NCBI GenBank assembly: GCA_012735195.1
Contig: JAAYIC010000026.1
Coordinates: 1 to 44,307 of the forward strand
DNA: 44,307 nucleotides
Reading direction: 5' to 3'
Source of the DNA: Bacillota bacterium
Lineage (GTDB): Bacteria > Bacillota > UBA4882 > UBA10575
The translations under genes were made by a program, and so were the position numbers. The notes under the pieces are model-generated. The model made no database searches and had not been told where the DNA came from. It saw nothing but the letters and a program-made list of their open reading frames with translations. This document shows positions 1 to 7,748 of the stretch, one piece after another. Position 1 is the stretch's first letter, and each line of letters begins with the position of its first letter.

Positions 1-693
1 GCCGGGGAGTTCCGTTAACCGGCAGGAATAGCTGGGCGGGTGGGCGGGTTTATCCCGCGGAACCAGGTAATCCGTGACCAGGCAGGTTTTTATCCCCAAA
101 AAAGCGGCTGTCAGGTCTTCTTCCGGATCATTCCCAATCATCAGGCAGTCACCGGGGGAAACCTGCAAAATGTCGAGGATCTCCTGGTAGTATTTGGGGT
201 TTGGCTTGCAAAAATGCATATTCTCGAAGGTGGTAACAAAGGCAAAGGGCAAGTCATGACAGTTGATCCAGGAGAGGCGCTCCCGGATGGCCATCTCCGG
301 GAAAATGGCGTTGGTCGCTATGACCAGGGAAAAGCCGGCGGTCAATGCGTTTTTTAACACTTCCCGTGCCGGTCCGGGAAGTTCCGCCTCCACATGCTTT
401 TTCAGAGCGGGAAATTGAGTTTCGTAAAATTGCCGAAAGACCGGTTCCAGTTCAGCGCGGGGGCGACCGGTCCGGGCGGAGAAATCGCGCCAAAAAACCT
501 CCTCGTTGGTAAGGGACGGTTCCGTGTCGCTCACCATCTTTTTGGTACTGCCTAGTAAATGCCGGTTAAATTTTTCCGGCGGAATCAGATGGGAAAAATT
601 CGGCCGTAATGCCGACAGGTAGTGATAAAAAAAGAAGTCGGTCTCTACCGGAAGCAGGGTTCCATCCAAATCAAAAAGAAGATACCGGATCAT
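1..693 (-). CDS. HAD-superfamily hydrolase, 3' end cut by window edge
   Basis: This minus-strand gene starts at ATG 693-691 behind a good SD (AGGAAAGGATG). It stays open to base 1, so at least 231 residues are visible and the C-terminus is missing. The N-terminus MIRYLLFDLDGTLLP is the HAD motif I, with nucleophile Asp8 and general acid Asp10. Later come a motif II-like stretch (LVIATNA), a Lys in the motif KPNPKYY, and motif IV (MIGNDPEEDLTAA). This arrangement fits small phosphatases of the phosphoglycolate-phosphatase/YjjG type with a helical cap between motifs I and II. The substrate cannot be read from sequence. It is divergent from the rhomboid gene. Confidence 0.85.
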   Translation of the reverse strand, partial: MIRYLLFDLDGTLLPVETDFFFYHYLSALRPNFSHLIPPEKFNRHLLGSTKKMVSDTEPSLTNEEVFWRDFSARTGRPRAELEPVFRQFYETQFPALKKHVEAELPGPAREVLKNALTAGFSLVIATNAIFPEMAIRERLSWINCHDLPFAFVTTFENMHFCKPNPKYYQEILDILQVSPGDCLMIGNDPEEDLTAAFLGIKTCLVTDYLVPRDKPAHPPSYSCRLTELPG

Positions 694-721
694 TACACGT
701 CATCCTTTCCTATAATTAAGG

Positions 722-763
722 AACGGGTGACTCTTTGTGACAGCTTCCCCGTGTCCACCCGTT
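722..763. repeat. 8-bp inverted repeat in the HAD/rhomboid divergent region
   Basis: AACGGGTG (722-729) and CACCCGTT (756-763) are perfect inverted arms separated by 26 bases, in the intergenic region shared by the two divergent genes. They could be an operator or a weak hairpin. Nothing else supports a function. Confidence 0.3.
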
Positions 764-885
764 GCCTAGAGATTATAACTATATTTATTTATATTCGCCT
801 TTTTCACAACATCTCCTTTTTTGCCATGAAAAAAGGGAAACTACTCTTTATTAACGAATCACCCAGAGTAGGGGAGGGTGACGTT

Positions 886-2307
886 TTGCCGTTCTCATCT
901 TTAGTTACCAGACTTTCTGCTCTGGGTTATCAACACCGGTTCTCCGGCGACGGATTCCTCGTTTTTCTCCGGGAGGAACCTCTTCTCCTCCGGGTTTTCG
1001 TTATTGGGCGGGGAGAAGAACCGGTGGAGCGTTGGCGGCAGTTCATCGGGGAACAGGTCTTGCCCTACCGCAAGGAGGGCTTTCCCTTTTCTGTGGGTAT
1101 TCTTTTAACCGGGGAAGCCAAGGCTTTCTCCTACCTTTCCGAATTGCCTTGGGTCGAGGCGATCTGGGCCGGTACGGATACCGGGGTGAAAATGTTAAAA
1201 CCCCACCCCCGGTGGGGGGTGGAGGACCGCCTTCTTTCCCTGGTTTTCTCGCCACCCCGGGCGGCAGAACCCGCCCAGGAAGAGGTTGAATTCTATCCGC
1301 CGGCTTTTTTGACCTATCTCATCCTGCTCCTCAACTTATTTTTCTTTGCGGTCAGCTTTTGGCTGGACAAAACCGGGTCGCAAGAGGTTTTGCTCCGGAT
1401 GGGCGCCAAATACAACCCCCGGATCTGGATGGGAGAATACTGGCGTCTCCTGACCCCGCTTTTTCTCCATGCCGGTTTTGCCCATTTCCTCATCAATTCC
1501 TTTGCCCTCTATCAGCTGGGACGTGTGGTGGAAAGACTTTTTGGTAAAGTTCGCTTTGTTTTTCTCTATTTCCTCTCCGGACTGCTGGGTTCGGCCTTGG
1601 GCACGATCTTCCGGCCGGAGATTATTTCGGTGGGGGCGTCGGGGGCGCTTTTCGGGCTCCTGGGTGCTTTAATCTATTTCAGCTTGCGGAAACCGGCGAC
1701 CGCCCGGAGGTTCTTTGGGAGCAGCCTCTGGGTCGTCCTGGGGATTAATCTTCTCCTAGGTTTCATAATACCGGGTATTGACTACCTGGGGCACCTGGGC
1801 GGTTTTTTGGGCGGGCTTGCCGGCGGGGCGGCCGTGGGTTTAGGAAAAAAAGATGAATTGCCCTCCCGGTGGCTCTGGCGGGGAGTGGCCCTTGGCCTCA
1901 CACTTTTATTGTTGATTCTTGCTTTGACGCCCCCGAAAATCGATTGGTACCGGCCATTGGAAGAAGGCAGGCTGGCGTTGTCCCGGGGCGACCTGGAAGA
2001 GGCCGTTTCCGCATTGGAAGTAAGCTATGCGCGGAAACCGGATCATCCCCTGACCAAAGAGTACTTGCTTTGGTCTTATTTTCGCCGGGGAAACCAAAAC
2101 TATGAAAAGGGAGATCTGGCAGCGGCAGAGGCCGATTACCGCCGGGGGATTGCTTTGGACGACAGCTGGCCCAGTTTCCATTATAATTTGGGCGTGGTCT
2201 ATTACCGGCAGCAACGGATCCCGGAGGCAAAAAGAGAGTTCGAAAAGGTCCTGGAACTTGACCCGAATAACCGGGCGGCCAAAGAAATCCTGGAGCGTCT
2301 GCCGTAG
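886..2307 (+). CDS. Rhomboid-family intramembrane serine protease with C-terminal TPR repeats (GluP/YqgP-like)
   Basis: Rhomboid proteases cleave transmembrane substrates within the membrane. The catalytic dyad is visible: the GxSG motif (VGASGALFG, Ser252) and a His in DYLGHLGGF (His303). An N-terminal soluble domain of about 135 residues precedes the membrane core, and about 110 residues after the last helix contain TPR-type repeats (DLEEAVSALE, DLAAAEADYRRG, RIPEAKREFEKVLELDPNN). This soluble-rhomboid-TPR order matches Bacillus YqgP/GluP. I chose TTG 886 because GGGGAGGGTG lies 5 bases upstream. An in-frame ATG at 826 (493 aa) lacks an SD, and the reading frame open further upstream is unlikely to be used. 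A terminator follows. Confidence 0.9.
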   Translation: MPFSSLVTRLSALGYQHRFSGDGFLVFLREEPLLLRVFVIGRGEEPVERWRQFIGEQVLPYRKEGFPFSVGILLTGEAKAFSYLSELPWVEAIWAGTDTGVKMLKPHPRWGVEDRLLSLVFSPPRAAEPAQEEVEFYPPAFLTYLILLLNLFFFAVSFWLDKTGSQEVLLRMGAKYNPRIWMGEYWRLLTPLFLHAGFAHFLINSFALYQLGRVVERLFGKVRFVFLYFLSGLLGSALGTIFRPEIISVGASGALFGLLGALIYFSLRKPATARRFFGSSLWVVLGINLLLGFIIPGIDYLGHLGGFLGGLAGGAAVGLGKKDELPSRWLWRGVALGLTLLLLILALTPPKIDWYRPLEEGRLALSRGDLEEAVSALEVSYARKPDHPLTKEYLLWSYFRRGNQNYEKGDLAAAEADYRRGIALDDSWPSFHYNLGVVYYRQQRIPEAKREFEKVLELDPNNRAAKEILERLP

Positions 2308-2330
2308 ACCGCGAAAAACAGGCGAAAAAT

Positions 2331-2375
2331 CGAAAAAAGACACGGAAGGTTCTTTTGCATCCTTCCGTGTTTTTT
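2331..2375. terminator. Bidirectional intrinsic terminator between rhomboid and cimA
   Basis: CACGGAAGG (2341-2349) pairs with CCTTCCGTG (2361-2369) and is followed by six T on the plus strand (2370-2375). On the minus strand the same hairpin is followed by a T-rich run, because the plus strand has cgaaaaaa just upstream. It sits between two converging genes and can serve both. Confidence 0.8.
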
Positions 2376-2476
2376 GCCTGCAAATCTTTTAGGAATTTCC
2401 GCAGTAAACAGCGGCCGGGCCGCAGGCGCCTGCATCCCGGGCAGAGCTTGGGAAGGCGGGCGGAAAAAGGAATACT

Positions 2477-4060
2477 CTATTTCCCCTGTTGTTGCTTTTG
2501 CTGTCGTTTTAAAATCCCATACTCGATACTGTCCACCAAAGCCTGCCAACTGGCTTCAATGATGTTTTCCGAGACCCCGACCGTCCCCCAATGCTCATGG
2601 CCGTCGGTCGTCTCAATCAGCACCCGCACTTTGGCGGCGGTTCCCTTGGTTTCCTCCAGGACCCTGACCTTGTAGTCAATAAGCTTAAACTCTTTTATTT
2701 CCGGGAAGAAACGGAGGAGGGCCTTTCTGAGGGCCATGTCCAGGGCGTTTACCGGGCCTTCGCCGTCCGCGGCGGTGTGTTCCTCGACCCCGTCAACAGA
2801 AACCTTGATTGTGGCCTCGGAACGCGCCGTCCCATCCCCGTTCTTTTCGACAATAATCCGGAACCCGTTTAAGGAAAAGACCTTTCCATAAAGGGCAAAA
2901 GCCTTCTTGATCAGGAGTTCAAAGGAGCCTTCCGCTGCTTCAAATTGATAGCCCAGGTATTCCAGTTGCTTTAAATCCTCTGTCAGTTTTTTGATCCTGG
3001 GGTCATCTTTCGTGACATCCGGGATCAAATCAACGGCCTTATACAGAATGGTGCTCCTCCCGGCCTGGTCGGAGAGGAGGATGCGGCGCTGGTTACCGAC
3101 AAGCTCAGGAGAGATATGCTCCAGAGTCGCCGGGTTCTTATGTACGGCATCGGCGTGGGTGCCGGCTTTATGGGCAAAGGCCGACCCGCCGACATAGGGC
3201 TGGCGTTCGTTATGCTGGAGGTTGGTCAGTTCCGAAATGAGCCGGGAAGTGCTGGTGAGCCGGGAAAGGTTTGGGCGTACCGGTGAATCATACCCCAGTT
3301 TCAAAAGGAGGTTGGGGATTAAGACACTCAGGTTGGCGTTGCCGCAGCGCTCCCCATAGCCGTTAAAGGTCCCTTGGACCTGGACGGCTCCTTCCTGAAC
3401 TGCCATAAGGGAGATGGCATCCGCCATTCCGGAATCATTATGAATATGAACCCCCAGTGGATGCCGGATCTCTTCCTGCACCCGGCGGAAGTTCTCCAAA
3501 AACTCCAGGGGCAGGATGCCGCCGTTGGTATCGCAAAGCACTATGGTCCCGGCGCCACCGCGGATCGCGGCCTTCAGTGTTGCCAGGGCATAATCCGGAT
3601 CATCCTTATAACCGTCAAAGAAGTGTTCCGCGTCGTAAATCACTTTTTTTCCGCGGCTTTTCAAAAAAGCCAGAGAATCCTCGATGATCTGTAAGTTCTC
3701 CTCCGGCGTAATCCGCAGGACTTCCCGGACGTGAAGAATCCATGACTTGCCAAAAATCGTAACGACCTCGGTCTGGGTCTCCAGCAGGTTTTGTAGGGTA
3801 CGGTCTTTTTCCGGGGGATTGTCGGCCCGCCGGGTGCTCCCGAAGGCGGTGATTTTGGCATGCTTAAACCGGTGGCCTTTTATTTTTTGAAAAAACTCGA
3901 TGTCCTTGGGGTTCGAGCCGGGCCAGCCCCCTTCTATATAGTCAATCCCCAGGGCGTCAAGTTTTTCGGCGATGCGAAGCTTGTCTTCAGGCGAGAAAAA
4001 AACCCCTTCCCCCTGTGCTCCGTCGCGAAGAGTGGTATCGTAAAAAACGATGGAAGACAC
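2477..4060 (-). CDS. cimA: Citramalate synthase (LeuA/homocitrate synthase family)
   Basis: The enzyme condenses pyruvate with acetyl-CoA to (R)-citramalate, opening the threonine-independent route to isoleucine. The N-terminus shows the DRE-TIM metallolyase signature DTTLRDGAQ (metal Asp, catalytic Arg), then the HxH metal ligands (HIHNDSG), NGYGERCGNANL, and a C-terminal LeuA-type dimer domain (about residues 400-520). At 527 aa it matches CimA-type proteins, which are longer than a catalytic-only homocitrate synthase. I chose GTG 4060-4058 because AAAGGGGGTG lies just upstream. An in-frame ATG at 4090 falls between the -10 box and the expected transcription start. It is transcribed alone. 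2-Isopropylmalate synthase is the main alternative, but the N-terminal family pattern and length favour citramalate. Confidence 0.9.
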   Translation of the reverse strand: MSSIVFYDTTLRDGAQGEGVFFSPEDKLRIAEKLDALGIDYIEGGWPGSNPKDIEFFQKIKGHRFKHAKITAFGSTRRADNPPEKDRTLQNLLETQTEVVTIFGKSWILHVREVLRITPEENLQIIEDSLAFLKSRGKKVIYDAEHFFDGYKDDPDYALATLKAAIRGGAGTIVLCDTNGGILPLEFLENFRRVQEEIRHPLGVHIHNDSGMADAISLMAVQEGAVQVQGTFNGYGERCGNANLSVLIPNLLLKLGYDSPVRPNLSRLTSTSRLISELTNLQHNERQPYVGGSAFAHKAGTHADAVHKNPATLEHISPELVGNQRRILLSDQAGRSTILYKAVDLIPDVTKDDPRIKKLTEDLKQLEYLGYQFEAAEGSFELLIKKAFALYGKVFSLNGFRIIVEKNGDGTARSEATIKVSVDGVEEHTAADGEGPVNALDMALRKALLRFFPEIKEFKLIDYKVRVLEETKGTAAKVRVLIETTDGHEHWGTVGVSENIIEASWQALVDSIEYGILKRQQKQQQGK

Positions 4061-4091
4061 AGCAGGCACCCCCTTTGGTGTATTGGTCATA

Positions 4092-4120
4092 ATTTAACCA
4101 AAAATCCATTATGGTGTCAA
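4092..4120 (-). promoter_or_regulatory. Sigma-A-type promoter of cimA
   Basis: On the minus strand there is TTGACA (4120-4115), a 17-base spacer and TTAAAT (4097-4092). Transcription should begin near 4085, downstream of the ATG at 4090, which argues for the GTG start at 4060. Confidence 0.7.
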
Positions 4121-4235
4121 GGGATTATTATATTCTGTAACCTTTTTTACGGCCGTGCACCAAAAGCCCGGTTTTTTCATAGGCTATAAAATGCCAAAAA
4201 ACAAAGGATGACGCAAAAAAGGGGATGGGTAAAAA

Positions 4236-5474
4236 ATGGGGCTGAGCCTGGTTCCTGTGGCAGAGTTACCGCCGGGACGGCGGTATTTGCGCCTGGGAAC
4301 CGCAGGGCGGGACGTACTGGAATTACAGAAAACCCTGGCCAGGATGGGCTTTTTCCCCGGCGGCCCCCACGGGAGATACGACTTTTTAACCAGGGAGGCG
4401 GTGAAGAATTTTCAACGCGCTTTTCACCTGGCAGCCGACGGGGTCGTCGGTCCAAAGACCTGGCGGATGCTGGGCGAGCCGGGGATCTGGAGCCGTCTTT
4501 GCCATCGGCCGGCGGCAGGAGAGACGCTTACGGAATTGGCCGCCCGCTACGGGGTATCTTCCGGCGCCTGGAAAGATCCGGCCAGCCGGCGGCGGATTAA
4601 GCGGCTGTTGCCCGGAGAATTGCTCTTATTGGAAAAGCGGGAGCTGTGGCTGGCCGAAGAAGAGCTGCGGCCGGGGGACGGAGTTATCTGTACCCGGGTA
4701 TTAAGCATGGCGGCGCCGGCCGGCCAAACCAAAGGATCTGCGTCGGGCGGAACCGGCCCGTGGCGTGTAGAGGGCTACGGCCCCTTTAAACTACGGTTAT
4801 TGAAAGTATCGTTACCGCCGGCGGCGACCGGGAAAGATGCGGCCGGCGGTGTTGTGGCGGATTTACGAAACACCGGGGGGATACAACCGGGCCGTCGCAT
4901 CCCCCGAAAAGTCCGCAAAGAATTGCGGGTGCTCCGCCAAAACTGCAGGGGGGAGATTTTTTGGTGGTTGGCCGCCGGTGATTGGCAGGAGAAGTTGCCA
5001 AAGACCGGTGAGGCCGACGGTATTCTTTATTCGGTAAACGCAGGCCCGTGGCTCCTTAAGAAGGGTTCGCGGGCCGGTTCCGCCGTAGACAGCGGATGGC
5101 GCCGGGAGGTTAAAAACCTGCTGGCCCGGTACCCGTGCACGCGGGTGATTCTCCACTTTGACCTGCGCAGCAGAGAAATTGGGCCCGGTGGCGAGCTGCG
5201 GTTGGTCCCGGCCGGATTTGGCAGGTCCTTGCGTTTATTCCAGCCCGGGCGGAGGCAGCGGCTGGCGGATGGTTGGCTCCTGTTGCAAAAGGGTCACGGG
5301 GAAGAGGAATACAGGTTCTTCATTGCCGACCGGAAAACGCTGCGGGAGATATTCTCCGGTGTGGACCGGTTAAACCTGCGCGGGGTCCTGTTCACCGGTA
5401 TTCACGGGCTGGAGGGGGCGCTCAGTAAAGAAGCAGTCCAGTTTTTTTTGGTTCTTTCCCAAGCCCGGTCATGA
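4236..5474 (+). CDS. Peptidoglycan-binding-domain protein with LysM-like segment and unknown C-terminal domain
   Basis: A 412-residue protein starting at ATG 4236 behind AAAAGGGGATG. Residues ~17-80 form a PG_binding_1 domain (LQKTLARMGFFPGGPHGRYD ... VKNFQRAFHLAADGVVGPKTW). Residues ~88-132 look like a LysM variant (GETLTELAARYGV ... LLPGELLLLEK). The remaining ~270 residues are not a family I recognise. The end (VILHFDLRS, RGVLFTGIHGL) faintly recalls the barrel of GH18-like cortex hydrolases, without an obvious catalytic motif. No signal peptide is seen, so it may act inside the mother cell or forespore. It lies directly before the SPOCS/LysM gene in the same orientation, so a spore-envelope role is a reasonable inference. 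Confidence 0.75.
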   Translation: MGLSLVPVAELPPGRRYLRLGTAGRDVLELQKTLARMGFFPGGPHGRYDFLTREAVKNFQRAFHLAADGVVGPKTWRMLGEPGIWSRLCHRPAAGETLTELAARYGVSSGAWKDPASRRRIKRLLPGELLLLEKRELWLAEEELRPGDGVICTRVLSMAAPAGQTKGSASGGTGPWRVEGYGPFKLRLLKVSLPPAATGKDAAGGVVADLRNTGGIQPGRRIPRKVRKELRVLRQNCRGEIFWWLAAGDWQEKLPKTGEADGILYSVNAGPWLLKKGSRAGSAVDSGWRREVKNLLARYPCTRVILHFDLRSREIGPGGELRLVPAGFGRSLRLFQPGRRQRLADGWLLLQKGHGEEEYRFFIADRKTLREIFSGVDRLNLRGVLFTGIHGLEGALSKEAVQFFLVLSQARS

Positions 5475-5578
5475 AAGAAGAGACCGGCGCATAATTATGG
5501 AACAAGGACCATCCTCAACCATGACCCTTGCAAAGGGCGGGGCGCCGGGATGGCATCAGAGACAAAGGAGGGAGATTT

Positions 5579-7219
5579 TTGCTTGCTTGCAAATACGGGC
5601 AGTTGAAGACGGCAAAAAGTTTGGCGGAACCTCCCAGGGTTATTACGGTCGAGAGCGAGCTTATGCTGGGAGATGAATACCCAGAAATTGAAAAAGTCCA
5701 TATCTGCAGAGGGTACCTCAGTGAAATAACAGGAGAAAAGACCGAAGAAGGGTGGCTCGCGCTTTCCGGCCGTATCGAGGTGCACCTGGTTTACCGGGCC
5801 AAAGAGACGGAGGCGGGGGTGGCGGAATACGGCGCGGTCTGGAAAGGCGAAAAGAGCATCCCCTTTACCGCAGAGATCGAACTGCCGGAAGCCGCGGATA
5901 TCAGGGGTTGGCAAGCGGAAATAATAAAGTCCGAGTTGGAACCAGGCTCAGAAAGGACGGTCAGATACAAAGGGGCAATCTCCATCAACCTCCAGGCCCG
6001 GCAGGAAAGGCAGATACCGGTGGTGACCGAACTGGCGGTGGAAGACGGGATAAAAACCGTTACCGAACGGGTGGTGGTTGAAGAGGTCATCGCTGTTCTT
6101 GAAGGCCGCCGGGAACTCTCCAACCAGTTTTCTCTGGCCCATCCCCGGGAACCTTTGGCAAGGGTGGTTGACTGCCGGGTCAGACCGGTGGCGGCTAAAA
6201 CCGAGATCTCTCCCGGCCGGGTAAAAGTCGACGGCCATCTTGAGACCGTCCTTTTATATGTGGGCCGGGATGATGACGGGGAAGAAACCGAACTGGAGGT
6301 CGCCCGCTGGCACGAGAAAAACGGCGGGGCGGTTCCTTTCCAAATCGTCTTTGAAGAGCCGCGGGCCCTGCCGGAACAGACGGCCCGGACGGAGGTGCGG
6401 GTGAAATCCTTTGCCATGCAATCCCCGCATGCGGAAAGCTGTAACCTCCAGGCGGTACTCGAGGCCCGGGTGGAACTGGTGGAACCCTGCCGGAGAGAGA
6501 TGGTGGTGGACGTTACAGCAGAGAAAGAAAGGATCATCGATGTGGACCGGGGTGAGTACCAGATTGAAGAGACCGTGGGGGAAATAGAGAAAGATTTTCA
6601 GATGGAAAAGATCCTTTCGCTGCCGGCCGGCGCTTTGCCTGTTGGCCGTATTCTGCTGGTGGATAATTCACCGCCGCAAACAGTGGATGCCCAAGTTGAG
6701 GCGGACCGGGTCTTTTTTGAGGGTGAATGCGGGATGACGATCCTTTATTCCGAAGAGCACGGAGAGATTGATGAACTGGAGCGCCCGTCACCGCAGATCG
6801 CCGCCGTCAACTGGGAGGATGAACCTGCCGGTACAATAAAATTTGCTGAATTTCTCGAGATGCCCGGGGTGGCGCCGGGGATGGCGGCCAGGGTTACTTT
6901 GGAAGAACGGGGGATCACCGCGGAACTCATTGACGAACGGACAATCAAGGTCAACCTGGCGCTCAGGGCCCGGGCGGCAGTCAGCGAGGAACGGACTCTG
7001 TCGCTGGTACGTGATTGCGCCCTTGTGCCTGTACCGGAAAAACCGCGAACCGGGATGCTTTTTTACCTGATCCAGCCGGGGGATACGCTCTGGAGCATTG
7101 CCCGGCGGTACCAGACGACAGTGGACGCCCTTTGCCGGGCCAATGACCTGAGCGGGCCCGGTGCTGAGGTGCTGCCCGGGAAGAAACTTCTAATCCCGAA
7201 AACGCCTCTTCCCTGTTGA
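5579..7219 (+). CDS. SPOCS (DUF3794) repeat protein with C-terminal LysM, spore-coat/cortex type
   Basis: The protein has 546 residues from TTG 5579, placed 5 bases after AAAGGAGGGA. A longer ORF from TTG 5528 lacks an SD. The body holds about three divergent copies of the SPOCS/DUF3794 beta-rich module (around residues 20-150, 165-290 and 330-460), recognisable by alternating acidic and hydrophobic strands and phrases such as RYKGAISINLQ. A LysM domain closes the protein (LIQPGDTLWSIARRYQ ... GKKLLIP, residues ~490-540). SPOCS-LysM proteins in Bacillota take part in spore coat or cortex morphogenesis (SpoVID/SafA-like logic), with LysM anchoring to cortex peptidoglycan. A strong terminator follows. 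Confidence 0.85.
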   Translation: MLACKYGQLKTAKSLAEPPRVITVESELMLGDEYPEIEKVHICRGYLSEITGEKTEEGWLALSGRIEVHLVYRAKETEAGVAEYGAVWKGEKSIPFTAEIELPEAADIRGWQAEIIKSELEPGSERTVRYKGAISINLQARQERQIPVVTELAVEDGIKTVTERVVVEEVIAVLEGRRELSNQFSLAHPREPLARVVDCRVRPVAAKTEISPGRVKVDGHLETVLLYVGRDDDGEETELEVARWHEKNGGAVPFQIVFEEPRALPEQTARTEVRVKSFAMQSPHAESCNLQAVLEARVELVEPCRREMVVDVTAEKERIIDVDRGEYQIEETVGEIEKDFQMEKILSLPAGALPVGRILLVDNSPPQTVDAQVEADRVFFEGECGMTILYSEEHGEIDELERPSPQIAAVNWEDEPAGTIKFAEFLEMPGVAPGMAARVTLEERGITAELIDERTIKVNLALRARAAVSEERTLSLVRDCALVPVPEKPRTGMLFYLIQPGDTLWSIARRYQTTVDALCRANDLSGPGAEVLPGKKLLIPKTPLPC

Positions 7220-7263
7220 ACTGCAGGATCTCCCGGAAGCATGGGGGAAAACAAGAGCAACAG

Positions 7264-7304
7264 CGTACCTGTCCCTCTGTTTGGCGGGGTCAGGTACGTT
7301 TTTT
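7264..7304 (+). terminator. Intrinsic terminator after the SPOCS/LysM gene
   Basis: CGTACCTG (7264-7271) pairs with CAGGTACG (7291-7298), with extra CCC/GGG pairing inside the loop. Six T follow (7299-7304). Confidence 0.85.
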
Positions 7305-7314
7305 ATTAACCGGC

Positions 7315-7343
7315 TTGACAACCCCAGGCCTTTGCTTTATATT
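7315..7343 (+). promoter_or_regulatory. Sigma-A-type promoter of the FmdB-like gene
   Basis: TTGACA (7315-7320), 17-base spacer, TATATT (7338-7343). Near-consensus, 43 bases before the start codon. Confidence 0.8.
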
Positions 7344-7385
7344 ATTATTTATGGAAAGAACGAAGAGCAAAAGAGGAGATGCGGC

Positions 7386-7661
7386 ATGCCAACATATGAC
7401 TATACATGTGGCAAATGTGGGAAATTTGAGCATTTCCAAAGGATAACAGAACCGCCCTTAACGGCTTGCCCGCATTGCGGCGGAACCGTCCAGCGCTTGA
7501 TTAGTGTAAACCCCAATATAATCTTTAAAGGGCCTGGATTTTACGTTACCGACCACCGAAAACCCGAATATAAAAAGAAGGCCAAAGCGGAAAAGGAAAC
7601 CGCCGAGGCCGGCACTGGGGGACACGGGAAAACCCCCGCTAAGGAGCAAAAGGTATCCTGA
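7386..7661 (+). CDS. FmdB-family zinc-ribbon protein
   Basis: A 91-residue protein starting at ATG 7386 behind AAGAGGAG. It begins MPTYDYTCGKCGKFEHFQ and has a second CPHCGG knuckle, so four cysteines (Cys8, Cys11, Cys28, Cys31) make a zinc ribbon. This matches the FmdB/Zn_ribbon_8 family, first named beside formamidase genes but widespread and of unknown molecular role. The C-terminal ~25 residues are Lys/Glu/Gly-rich and probably disordered. It has its own promoter and terminator, so it is monocistronic. The in-frame extension upstream of this ATG covers the promoter and is not coding. Confidence 0.85.
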   Translation: MPTYDYTCGKCGKFEHFQRITEPPLTACPHCGGTVQRLISVNPNIIFKGPGFYVTDHRKPEYKKKAKAEKETAEAGTGGHGKTPAKEQKVS

Positions 7662-7664
7662 GTT

Positions 7665-7692
7665 AAAGGTCACTTTTAAGTGGCCTTTTTTT
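7665..7692 (+). terminator. Intrinsic terminator after the FmdB-like gene
   Basis: AAAGGTCACTT (7665-7675) pairs with AAGTGGCCTTT (7678-7688) with one G.U pair, and the run of T continues to 7692. Confidence 0.85.
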
Positions 7693-7748
7693 CGGTAAAT
7701 CCAAGGTAAGAACGGGTGGAAAATACCGGGCCGGACAGGAGGGACGCT

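Noticed and set aside
1201-1222. Palindromic CCCCACC...GGTGGGG run resembling the terminators elsewhere
   Set aside because: Lies inside the rhomboid coding frame, with no T-tract; treated as codon coincidence.
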